DNA of 64,000 nt from Adiantum capillus-veneris (Eukaryota > Streptophyta > Polypodiopsida > Polypodiales > Pteridaceae). The notes beneath the pieces were generated by a model. It was not told where the DNA came from, searched no databases, and saw only the letters and a list, made by a program, of their open reading frames with translations. Both the position numbers and the translations under genes were made by a program. Shown piece after piece: positions 1 through 8,919 of the stretch; positions within the stretch are counted from its first letter, which is position 1; each line of letters starts with the position of its first letter. Location of the stretch: NCBI GenBank assembly GCA_014529385.2, contig CM043952.1, forward strand, positions 64,752,370 through 64,816,369, written 5' to 3'.

Positions 1-178
1 CCAAAATTGCAGAGTCGGATCTGCACTCGTCGAGACCACGTAGTCGAAAATGGCCTGCGCAGATCTTTGCCGAACGGTGGCCGTGTCTTCGCCTGTCGAA
101 TCTCACTCCAATCTGAGCAGGTGACTCTGGCTACCTACAAATGCTGACCCGAGCCTCGATCTGAGCTCTGATACCAGT
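1..178 (-). mobile_element. Internal 5' end of a minus-strand LTR retrotransposon that runs off the left edge
   Basis: On the minus strand, the LTR at 179-370 is followed after two bases by a primer binding site and then by untranslated leader down to base 1. The element continues outside the window, so its coding capacity is unknown. No coding domain is recognisable in these 178 bases. Confidence 0.7.
165..176 (-). other. Primer binding site, initiator tRNA-Met type
   Basis: Minus strand reads TGGTATCAGAGC, the standard plant PBS complementary to the 3' end of initiator tRNA-Met. It lies two bases from the LTR end. This fixes the orientation of the element and identifies 179-370 as its 5' LTR. 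Confidence 0.85.
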
Positions 179-370
179 TGAAGGAGTACGAGCGGAAGTG
201 CGACATGAGAAAGAGTGCGAGAAGAAGAGCGCGACGATATGATGAACTCTCTTTACTGTAATGTGTAGAGCATAGTGAGTTCTTATTATTTTTTTACAAA
301 AGAATATGTGTACATACCTGGCGGCCCGCCCACTTACCTGGGCGACCACATTGGGCTTTATACCCCAACA
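179..370 (-). repeat. 5' LTR (192 bp) of a minus-strand retrotransposon
   Basis: The minus strand begins TGTTGGGGTATAAAGCC and ends GTACTCCTTCA, giving TG...CA termini, and the PBS follows directly. TATAAAG lies close to the start and could be the promoter. The right border meets the copia polyprotein reading frame at 371, so this element inserted into the copia element. The target duplication cannot be checked because the other end is outside the window. Confidence 0.8.
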
Positions 371-2350
371 TAAACCAAAGCCAGTGATGATAGAAGATGA
401 GTATGAAGAGCAAGAGAATGTGCATAATATTATTGATAAGCCAGGACCATCAACAAGAACTATTTTAGGACCACATATGGCAGAGGAGAGTACAAGAAGT
501 TTCAACCCATGGACTGGTCGTTTGCGAGATAAGAAGCAAGACGAGAAAGACAAGAAGAAAGTGGTTGAGGAGAGTTCTGGAGATGAAATCCTCAATGAAG
601 AGGATGGTTTACCACATTTGAGGACGTCTGGCAGTAAGCATGCTGAGAAATATGTAACCCCATATGCAAGAGTTGAAGAGAACAGTGCACCACAGTTGAG
701 AAGATCAAAGAGGGTGCGTTATCTAGTTGATAGATTGACATACAACGGTTACATGCGTACACATTATGCATACATGGTTTCACGTGTGCAACATAAAGAG
801 CCTACATGTTTTCAAGAGGCAATTAGAAAAATAGAATGGGAGTCAGCTATGGATGATGAGATGGATGCTCTTGTGAAGAATGACACTTGGGATTTGGTTT
901 GCTTGCCAAGTGGAAAGAAAGCAATTGGTTCAAAATGGGTATACAAAGTCAAGTGCAAGTCAGATGGTAGTGTGGAAAGATACAAAGCGAAGCTTGTTGC
1001 TAAAGGTTATGCACAAACAAAAGGTCTTGATTATGATCAGACATTTAGTTCAGTTGCAAAGATGACAACAGTCAGATTGGTGATAGAAATGGCAAGTATG
1101 TACGGTTGGAAGTTACGGAAAATGGATGTCGATCATGCATTCTTGAATGGTGACTTGGAAGAAGAAGTTTATATGATACAGCCAGAGGGTTATCAACATC
1201 CAGAGTTTCCATATTATGTGTGTAAGTTGAAGAAAGCATTGTATGGTTTGAAGCAAGCATCTAGATCTTGGTGTGAAAAGATAACCAGATTCTTGAAGAA
1301 GATTGGATTTAAACAGTCTACTGCTGATCACTCATTGTTTTTGAAGCATGTTGATGAAGAGATCGTCGTTATTGTTATCTATGTTGATGACTTGATTCTC
1401 ACTGGAAGTCATGATGAGCAAATTTTGCATGTCAAGAAGAGTTTGTTGAGAGAATTTAACATGAAGGACCTTGGTGAGTTGAGATATTTTTTGGGAATTG
1501 AAATTGTTGACACTTTATCAGGAATTTGGATGATACAAAGACAATACGCATTGGATATGCTTGAGAAGTATGGAATGAAAGTGTGCAAACCGGTTGATAC
1601 ACCTCTTGATCAAAATGTGAAGTTGTTTGATGATGGACATTACATTGAGGATGTCATTATGTATCGCAAGATGGTTGGAAGTCTTATTTACTTGACAATA
1701 ACAAGGCCAGATTTGAGTTATGCAGTGGGTGTTGTGAGTCAATTCATGCAAAAGCTATGTAAAATTCATCTTGATGCAGTAAGACGGATTATGAGATATG
1801 TGAAATCCACTGTCAGTTATGGAATGTTTTATGAAAAGAATGGGAAGCTTTGTATTATGGTTACACAGATGCAGATTGGTCAGGAAATTTTATGGATAGA
1901 AGATCTACAAGCGGTTATGCATTTTCCATTGGCAATGGTATGATAAGTTGGAGTAGCAATAAGCAATCAACTGTAGCATTATCAAGTACAGAAGCTGAAT
2001 ATCGTGGAGCAGCTTTGGTAGCATGTGAAGAGTCATGGTTGAGAGTACTTATGGTAGACTTTGGTTTTGACTATCTTGGTAGTGTCATTATATATTGTGA
2101 CAATATTAGCAGCATCATGTTGGCAAAGAATCCAGTTTACCATGCTCGCACCAAACACATTGAAGTACATTATCACTTCATTAGAAAAAAAGTTTTGGCA
2201 GGTGAGATTGATTTGGTGTATGTGAAGACAAATGATCAAGTTGCGGATATATTTACAAAAGCTCTTGGAAAGGAGAAGTTTTGCTACTTTCATGAAGCAT
2301 TGGGAATCCATCATATCCAAGCTCATTCTGAGCTTGAGGGGGAGTGTTAA
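371..2350 (+). pseudogene. Ty1/copia polyprotein, 3' part: reverse transcriptase and RNase H, broken
   Basis: Copia pol region that copies element RNA into DNA. The open frame to 1943 holds an acidic/basic linker, then the RT core: NDTWDLV, GSKWVYKVK, KARLVAKGYAQ-like (KAKLVAKGYAQTKG), DVDHAFLNGDLEE, LYGLKQA, the catalytic YVDD box at about 1380-1391, and FLGIEI. RNase H continues in another frame from about 1855 to a stop at 2350 (YTDADWSG, STSGY, LSSTEAEYRGA, CDN, TKHIEVHYHFIRKK, VADIFTKAL). A one-base indel near 1850-1860 therefore separates RT from RNase H. Gag, protease and most of integrase are missing because the element is cut at 370/371 by the LTR insertion. The first 21 codons of the open frame lie in that LTR and are not original. 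Confidence 0.9.
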
Positions 2351-2572
2351 ATAATATGTCCGTTGTGCTATGGGCGGTCGGACACTGACTATACTATGTT
2401 GTAAATATACTTTGGATAATAGTTCAAAGAGAAGAAGAGTGAGAGCAGCACGTTGAATGGCTGCTCAGGATAACGATTGTGTGTGTGTGTGTGTCTCGAT
2501 GTGTGTTGGTGTGTGTGTGTAGTCTTCTATCCTACCTTCTCCACATCACCTACACACTCTACAGTCTAGACA
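2345..2572 (+). repeat. 3' LTR of the copia element (right end approximate)
   Basis: A purine-rich tract (CTTGAGGGGGAG) ends at 2344. The LTR starts TGTTAAATAATATG, overlapping the RNase H stop codon as is usual in copia elements. A GT-rich tract lies at 2479-2520. The right end is placed at 2572 (...TCTAGACA) because gypsy gag sequence follows, but an end at ...CTCTACA (about 2563) is also possible. The matching 5' LTR is not in the window. Confidence 0.65.
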
Positions 2573-3600
2573 ATCGCCAACTCCTCCCAAGAGGAAACGT
2601 TCAACCAAAAATCCTTCTCCTCGTCACTCTGAAAGGGAAGAGAGGAAACAAAGTTAGAAAAGGGCAACAAAGAGGTAACCCTCTTCTCCTTCTTCTTCAC
2701 CTTCCTCCTCTTTCGACGAAAGCTATGGCTATTCTCCTAGAGAATACAAGAGGGGAGGACATCGTAAATCATACCTTGCATGGCGAAGGTCACAAAAACT
2801 CAGAAAGTTCAAAGAGGGAGGAAAGAGTATCTCTTTTCTCACCTATGATGGCACCTTCGGTGCCACCGACAAAGTATTGGCCTTCATCCAGCAATTTGAT
2901 GCGGCCTTTGGAGATGAGGGCTTCATGGAGTCCTCCAAGGTACACCATGTAGCTATGCACTTACAAAAATTGGCTTGTCAATGGTGGGCTAGCCTTCATG
3001 GCAATGGCAAAGCCCCAAATACATGGAAAACTCTACGAGTTTCGATCATGAAGGAATTCCTTGCAAGCGATGCAAAGAACAAAGTGCTCACCGAATTGTG
3101 AAGTTTGAAGCTTCTCTCCCATGAGTCTATTCACAAATATGTGGACAAGTTTTGGGACTTACATCTCAAGGCTGCTGTCTTCCAAAAGATAGACTTTGCC
3201 GAGCAAAATCAACAGTTTTGTGCAGAATTACCTAAAGACATGGCCGAGTATGTCAACTCCCAATGGTCTGGTTCTATTACCAAAGTAATCCACCACACCA
3301 TGGTTTCTTCACGCATCAATTTTCCAGCAAGGGGCTAGACAAAAATTCAAGCCTATGGAAAACAAAGACAAAAATGATGCAAAGGGGAAAAACCAATGCC
3401 CAAAATTCTTCCCAAGGCGATTCCAACAACAATCGGTCCAAGGAGAAGGGAGTTTACAAAGGTAAAAACAAACTCTCTCCTAAAGAGCTTGAAGCTTTTG
3501 CCAAGGACCATAAATGTTTTAAGTGTGGGGAGCAAGGACATGGATATTGTTCTTGCCCCAAGAGAAATGCTTGCAATGAGACTCCTAGAGCTTCCACCAT
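2573..3600 (+). pseudogene. Ty3/gypsy gag with CCHC zinc knuckle, broken
   Basis: Nucleocapsid/gag region of a gypsy element. Across frames it reads FTYDGTFGATDKVLAF, then QQFDAAFGDEGF, WASLHGNGKAPNTW, an in-frame stop after VLTEL at about 3099, then HKYVDKFWDLHLKA. A zinc knuckle C-x2-C-x4-H-x4-C (CFKCGEQGHGYCSC) lies at about 3513-3554. The gene is cut at 3600 by a complete LTR element and resumes at 8920 with the protease. The 5' end is cut by the copia insertion at about 2572. At least one stop and one frameshift make it non-functional. Confidence 0.85.
3596..3600. repeat. Left target site duplication ACCAT
   Basis: Five bases ACCAT directly left of the LTR at 3601. The same five bases occur at 8920-8924, directly right of the second LTR. 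Removing one copy and the element restores continuous gypsy sequence. Confidence 0.9.
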
Positions 3601-3850
3601 TGTGCGCTCCTTGCCGCACTGTCGAAGCAAGGGACTTGCCAATACACCGTATGCGAGCCACAAACGGCTCCAAGCACACAACAAGCCTAAACTAGCAAGC
3701 TCAAGAAAACAAAGGGTGTGTCACTCACCGCTCTACGCTCGCCTTCGTGGTGGATTCCTCGCCGCGATGAAGAAGAAGCTGCAGTCGTGCCGCGCTCAAC
3801 CGCTTCGCCGCCGTCGTGCCTTCGTAATGCTCGATCGCACACACACTCTC

Positions 3851-3881
<31 letters not shown>

Positions 3882-4177
3882 AGGAGGTGAAGAAGAAGAA
3901 GAAGATGGAGATGGAGCAAGAGCACTCTTCAATTGCACAAATGAGAGAATGAGTAAAAATTAGGTTTAGTTGGCTTTTATAGGAGCTCACCCCATTCACA
4001 CTTGGGCGCCCATGCTTAACCAACTAATCCCTTGAATGTCCAAGTTAAAGTGCGCCTCTCATCGACGATCACTCTACCTTTCCCTATTGGTCCGACAAGC
4101 CCGGTACCTGACTCTACCAAATACATAATACGCGTCCATCGTAGGTGATGGGTGTCCGTGTGCCGTGAGGGTTAACA
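3601..4177 (-). repeat. 3' LTR (577 bp) of the young element
   Basis: Minus strand begins TGTTAACCCTCACGGC and ends GGAGCGCACA. It contains a likely TATA box, CTATAAAAGCC (plus-strand cttttata at 3974-3981). A CT/CA microsatellite lies at about 3840-3882 and GAAGAAGAAGAAG at about 3888. Short open frames read inside the LTR are by-products of its composition. Confidence 0.92.
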
Positions 4178-4189
4178 TGCCCCCCTTCC
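4178..4189 (-). other. Polypurine tract
   Basis: Minus strand GGAAGGGGGGCA directly abuts the 3' LTR. This is the usual site for plus-strand DNA priming and supports the element's orientation and LTR border. Confidence 0.8.
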
Positions 4190-5803
4190 TGATGTAGATT
4201 CCGTCCTCGGAAGCTATTGAGTTGAAGCTGGTTCGTCGAGGTGGAAGAGCATTTGAGATGAATGTCCTTAGCCTTCTTCAGTCACTGCAAAATCAAACAA
4301 CATTGGCACAGTAATTGCATTCTCTTAAAAAGCATATGCAGTTTTAGGTAGACACATTGATTGGTCAAAGAATTTCAAACAATTTGGTAGCAATGAACAT
4401 TAAATTGCAATGTAATCAAATGCATAAACAGATGTAAAGGTAGAAAATTAAACAAGTCTGGGGTTGCTAATTTGATGGTCGAAAAGCACTAGAGATCGAA
4501 TATTAATACCATGGGTAAGCTTCTTAACTTTCTGTGGTCAATTAAGTTGTTTAATCGCGAGAGCCAAGTATTCATGTTCAAGGGCTGACTAGAGGCTATA
4601 TCTAGAAAACTTTGTAGTTAAGCTACCATAAAAGGAATTTCTCATGAAATCATCGCCTGGCTGATTACTTTTTCTTTGACCCCAAGGTCTTTTCACACTG
4701 ATTCAATTTTGATGTGTGTGCTTATTTTGTATGCCTTGGGTTTTTTGCTTTTCAAGGAAAAGCGCCCACGCTGGGAACCTCTAGGGCTCTAGTACCATAG
4801 GCAATACATGTGAGTGAAGTACCAAATCAAGCTGAGACTTCTCTTCCAGCTTAAAATTTTACATTGTGGCACTTTGATTTTTTGTTTGTTCATTTTCAGC
4901 ATTTTAATTTTGTAACTTTGGGGGATCATTTAACACTGTTACCCTCCCCAGGCTCATCACATTAGTAAACTCCCTTTATAATACTTAAGCTAAAGGTCAA
5001 TAGGGTCAAGCCCACTAGAAAGCCCTAGTACATTTCATACAATGCTGCCTAAATCGGATTAAGAACCTAAGTAACCATTGTTTATTAGGAAGGCATTCCC
5101 CATGGTATTAAGAGAAGATTTCTAATACCTAGCTTGGTCAAACTAGCTTAGTCGGACTGCTTGATTTTTACACCTAAACAAGTGATTATGACAAAAGATT
5201 GCATTGAATTAAATGTTGGATACTAAGCAAATGCACTGAATATTATGCTACCAATCACAATCAAAGCAGACAAACATGGATGCAAAAAAGATAAGGGCAA
5301 TGCTAATGGACAAGAAACACCTGTTTGTGTTGATGGTCGCGCTTGATATGAAGTGTAAACGAGAGAAAGGTTCCATGAAGGTCCAAATCCTATCAATAGC
5401 AACACGCTCCTGTACACACTAGGAAACAAAAGGAATACCTCCAGGAGGCACATCAGTGGGAAAAGAGATCTTTGCTAATCACTCAACTCTAAAACAGAAA
5501 CACTCCTATCGTACTAATCTTACCTACCCTCCATCACTCAAGTGATGAGGATCAAAGGTGTTTTATGGCATAGGTTTCTGTTTCACTGTACCAGATGTGA
5601 CATGTGTAGGTCTGAGTCAATGTTTTGCTTTTATTGTGCATACTCGTTTGCTAATTGCTCTTGCTCCTTTTTTTTTTTTTTGTGAGTATAAAGCTTTATA
5701 TGTACATTCCCTAAGATTGGAATTGAGAGGTCAGGGAAAAAGGTTGAGAGGGAAACAAATGAATGATGACTATCAGCAAACACTCCCCCCTTCCTTGGGT
5801 AGA
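4190..5803 (-). other. Non-coding 3' interior of the young element
   Basis: About 1.6 kb between the ORF stop and the polypurine tract. No open frame with a recognisable domain and no RT or integrase motif was found on either strand. A T-run of about 13 lies at 5670-5682. Confidence 0.6.
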
Positions 5804-7327
5804 TCATACCGTTTGAAATGAGCTTGTCACCCTTTGAAACCAATTGTTCCAGTTGGTAATAGGTGAGGATTTTTGCCAGTAGTTTTCTATTACCCTAGGT
5901 GCCTTGTCAAGCTGCAAGGGTGGTAAGGTACTCTCCCAGGATCGAACTTGAAGTGGTTCATTAGGTGATTCTTGAACACTGGGAGGTGTGGATTCTTTTG
6001 TAGCTTCATTGAGGTCCACTACTATAGATGGAGGCGGTGTAGAAGCTTTTACCTCTATGGATGTATTACATGATGAGCTAGAATCTTCCTGGGACTCCCC
6101 CCTTCCTGAGCTAGGTGGAACAAATCGTTCTTTCTTTGGTACCCAAACTAGCTCGGGAGCGGTTGTGTAGCATTCTGTGATTTTTTTCTTTTCACGATCA
6201 TTGATTCGTTTTAGAGCTACGGGATTGGGCTCACTTGGGTCAGGTGATAGGTAAGAGCACAATCTACGTTTTGGCACCCAGATTTGATCATTTCCTTGAT
6301 AGTAGCCTTGGGCTTCCAATAGTCGTTTAGGAATCCAACGCAGCGTTTCTTTACATTTCTTGGAGTGAGTGGTACGGTTCTTACTAGGTTTCCGTGTTTT
6401 TGCATCAACCATGCTCACTACAGAGGTTTTAGGGACCCACTTGTATGTTTTCTCTGTTATATTAGGATGGTTCTTGTGTGTCTCAAGCTTTCTTTCAACT
6501 ACATTAGTTGAAGCTCTAGAGAGTTGGGCTATGGGGACGTATGGTTCAACCTCCTGGACATGCAATGTCTTGGGTTTTATTTCCTTGGGCAATATCTCAG
6601 GGACTATGGCTTGAGTGGTAGGGCTAAGAGTTGGTTTTTGCGTTGTAACACCCCCAGTCCCCCAATCAATAGTGCATTTGGTGGCTATCATCCACGTGCG
6701 GCCTAGGTTTATATTACCCTCCATAGTTCCAGTAGGCATGACCAAAAAGTCTTGAGCTACCACCCCATTGTCATAACTGACAGAAGTGTGCCAGAGTCCA
6801 AAAACCGCAGTTTTTTTCTTGTTGACACCCTTGACTTGGATAATACTCTCAGATAGAGGTGGCTTCCCTAACTGACACCACACCCCATAGGATAGCAGAT
6901 TGTATTTAGCACCCGTGTCCAATAAGGCGTTATATAGCACTTTTCCATAGGCACTATTTAACTCAATGGGGTATCGTAGAGGTGTGTCAGAGTCCAACCC
7001 ATCCTCTTCGTGTGCTCCATTTGCATCAGGTTCCGAGCGAGTAGCTCTACCTAATGTTTCCATGAAACGGCTAAACATACTAGTACTAGGCTGTGGAGCT
7101 TCGGGAGGTGCATGGCCTTCTCTCTCAGTGTTTTGGGTAGGGTATGCTTCCATGATTTCTGAGTCGGAGGAGGAATCACTAGCGGCTAGTTTAGGGTCTT
7201 GGGTGGTGCTACCTTGTGTCCTCGCTGAGGGTCTAGAGCTTATCGTGGATGGGTAATGGGTGTCCGTATGAACAGAGGCACTCTCAATATGCTCGTGTTC
7301 TAGCACCCGCCCAGAGCGTAAGTGCAT
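5804..7327 (-). CDS. Retropepsin-like protein with WVPK repeats, 507 codons, intact
   Basis: The only long ORF of the young LTR element. Residues 1-115 are polar, Ser/Thr/Glu-rich and probably disordered (start MHLRSGR). Residues about 120-225 look like a retroviral-type aspartic protease: LLDTGA with the catalytic Asp at 137, followed by NLLS, a Gly-rich flap-like stretch, and NLGRTWM...CTIDW at about 207-222, which matches the conserved LGR/P-W segment. The C-terminal half has four WxPK motifs (WVPK 297-300, WIPK 331-334, WVPK 350-353, WVPK 395-398) in basic spacers, then an acidic Ser/Pro-rich tail. There is no zinc knuckle, RT or integrase. It may be a gag-protease remnant kept by a non-autonomous element. 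The start is the first ATG of the frame. The function of the WVPK region is unknown. Confidence 0.75.
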   Translation of the reverse strand: MHLRSGRVLEHEHIESASVHTDTHYPSTISSRPSARTQGSTTQDPKLAASDSSSDSEIMEAYPTQNTEREGHAPPEAPQPSTSMFSRFMETLGRATRSEPDANGAHEEDGLDSDTPLRYPIELNSAYGKVLYNALLDTGAKYNLLSYGVWCQLGKPPLSESIIQVKGVNKKKTAVFGLWHTSVSYDNGVVAQDFLVMPTGTMEGNINLGRTWMIATKCTIDWGTGGVTTQKPTLSPTTQAIVPEILPKEIKPKTLHVQEVEPYVPIAQLSRASTNVVERKLETHKNHPNITEKTYKWVPKTSVVSMVDAKTRKPSKNRTTHSKKCKETLRWIPKRLLEAQGYYQGNDQIWVPKRRLCSYLSPDPSEPNPVALKRINDREKKKITECYTTAPELVWVPKKERFVPPSSGRGESQEDSSSSCNTSIEVKASTPPPSIVVDLNEATKESTPPSVQESPNEPLQVRSWESTLPPLQLDKAPRVIENYWQKSSPITNWNNWFQRVTSSFQTV

Positions 7328-7708
7328 GTGCTTTTGATACCCTAAGGTGTCAAAAAGCTGCTCTAGGAGGCCTTGTGACTAGTTTTTAGCGTGTCTTTTG
7401 TTTGTTTTTTTGCTAGATTTTTTTGAGCGTGTCGTGGAATGGGCCGTGTGATAGCTCAAAACGAGCGTATCGGTCAGAGGGTCGTGCCGTGCTTTACAGC
7501 CCTCCGTTTGGTCACTCTATGCCCTCGGAATCCCTAAAACTGTCAATTTCCAGTAGGGAACTAGGCCCAAACTAGAAAGTCTAAGGGTGCAAGTGGGAAG
7601 AGAAAGGAGGAGAGTGGAGGACTTGTCCCACATGCCCTCATTCTCTCTTGAGGGAGTAGGGTATATATATAAGAGTGAGTCTAGTATATATCATAAGACT
7701 GAGGACTG

Positions 7709-7741
7709 AGGCCTGGGCCTGGGCCTGGGCCTGGGCCTGGG
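7709..7741. repeat. GCCTGG hexanucleotide tandem repeat
   Basis: About five copies of GCCTGG in the leader of the young element, upstream of its ORF. Adjacent GATCCC also repeats twice. Confidence 0.85.
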
Positions 7742-7849
7742 ATCCCGATCCCGATCTATCTTTTATACAAACCAACCCGTCCGTTTTAAGAGTCATGTTT
7801 TTTATTTTCGAAAAATTTCGCCGCCCACTCACTCGCGTTTTTTATTTCC

Positions 7850-8230
7850 GAATTTTTTTATTTTATTTTTTTATTTTTATTTTTCTCGAAATTTTTTTTT
7901 TTTTTTCTCAAAAAACTTTTTTCCCCAAAAAATTATTTTTTTTGTTTTTTTTTTTTTAATGCAGAAAAACGCAAAAAAAACAGAAATTGCAGAAAACTGA
8001 CAGAAAAACGCAGAAAATGCAGAAAATGCAGAAAAACCGCAAAAAAATGCAGAAAATGCACAGAAATTGCTAAAAATGCAGAAAATGCAGAAAAACGCAG
8101 AAAAAACGCAGAAATTGCAGAACTTGACAGAAATTGATCACGCCGAACTTGAAATTGCAGAAATTGAAAAACGCAGACAATAGCAGAAATTGAAACTTGA
8201 CAGCAAATGCAGAAAACGCAAAAAACAGAA
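7850..8230 (-). repeat. T-rich tract followed by degenerate GCAGAAA repeats in the leader
   Basis: Plus-strand T-rich sequence (7850-7960) passes into more than 20 imperfect copies of GCAGAAAA/TGCAGAAA spaced 8-15 bases apart up to about 8220. On the transcript (minus) strand this is a TTTTCTGC-rich leader between PBS and ORF. It has no coding potential that I trust. Confidence 0.75.
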
Positions 8231-8320
8231 ATCTCCACACACCCCTTCCCTGCCTTTCCTATGATACAAATTGCACCACAAGGAAGCGTAAAGTGCTAAC
8301 CGAGCTTAGTGTAGGGCATA

Positions 8321-8338
8321 TCCCCGGCAGCGGCGCCA
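8321..8338 (-). other. Primer binding site of the young element
   Basis: Minus strand TGGCGCCGCTGCCGGGGA, four bases from the LTR at 8343. It closely resembles the PBS of plant Athila-type gypsy elements, which is attributed to tRNA-Asp. The tRNA assignment is from family knowledge and was not computed. Confidence 0.8.
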
Positions 8339-8342
8339 AAAA

Positions 8343-8592
8343 TGTGCGCTCTTTGCCGCACTGTCGAAGCAAGGGACTTGCCAATACACCGTATGCGAGC
8401 CACAAACGGCTCCAAGCACACAACAAGCCTAAACTAGCAAGCTCAAGAAAACAAAGGGTGTGTCACTCACCGCTCTACGCTCGCCTTCGTGGTGGATTCC
8501 TCGCCGCGATGAAGAAGAAGCTGCAGTCGTGCCGCGCTCAACCGCTTCGCCGCCGTCGTGCCTTCGTAATGCTCGATCGCACACACACTCTC

Positions 8593-8623
<31 letters not shown>

Positions 8624-8919
8624 AGGAGGTGAAGAAGAAGAAGAAGATGGAGATGGAGCAAGAGCACTCTTCAATTGCACAAATGAGAGAATGAGTAAAA
8701 ATTAGGTTTAGTTGGCTTTTATAGGAGCTCACCCCATTCACACTTGGGCGCCCATGCTTAACCAACTAATCCCTTGAATGTCCAAGTTAAAGTGCGCCTC
8801 TCATCGACGATCACTCTACCTTTCCCTATTGGTCCGACAAGCCCGGTACCTGACTCTACCAAATACATAATACGCGTCCATCGTAGGTGATGGGTGTCCG
8901 TGTGCCGTGAGGGTTAACA
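8343..8919 (-). repeat. 5' LTR (577 bp) of the young element
   Basis: Matches 3601-4177 over its full length with one difference seen. It carries the same TATA-like CTATAAAAG (plus-strand 8716-8723) that would drive the transcript. Its right end abuts the ACCAT target duplication at 8920-8924. Confidence 0.93.

Larger units (their letters stand above)
3601..8919 (-). mobile_element. Complete young non-autonomous LTR retrotransposon (5319 bp)
   Basis: Two 577-bp direct repeats (3601-4177 and 8343-8919) bound a 4165-bp interior. The 5-bp target duplication ACCAT is perfect (3596-3600 and 8920-8924). On the minus strand the order is 5' LTR, PBS, A/T-rich leader, one ORF with a retropepsin-like domain, about 1.6 kb of non-coding sequence, polypurine tract and 3' LTR. 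There is no reverse transcriptase, RNase H or integrase, so it must be mobilised by another element. The LTRs differ at one base as read (3610 c, 8352 t), which indicates a recent insertion. It sits in antisense orientation inside the gypsy gag-pol gene. Confidence 0.93.

Noticed and set aside
306-370. ATG at 306 as the start of the copia polyprotein
   Set aside because: It lies in the antisense LTR of another element.
3263-3952. 229-codon frame running from gypsy gag into the LTR at 3601
   Set aside because: A chimeric frame. Only the part before 3601 is gag, and the rest is LTR sequence read by chance.
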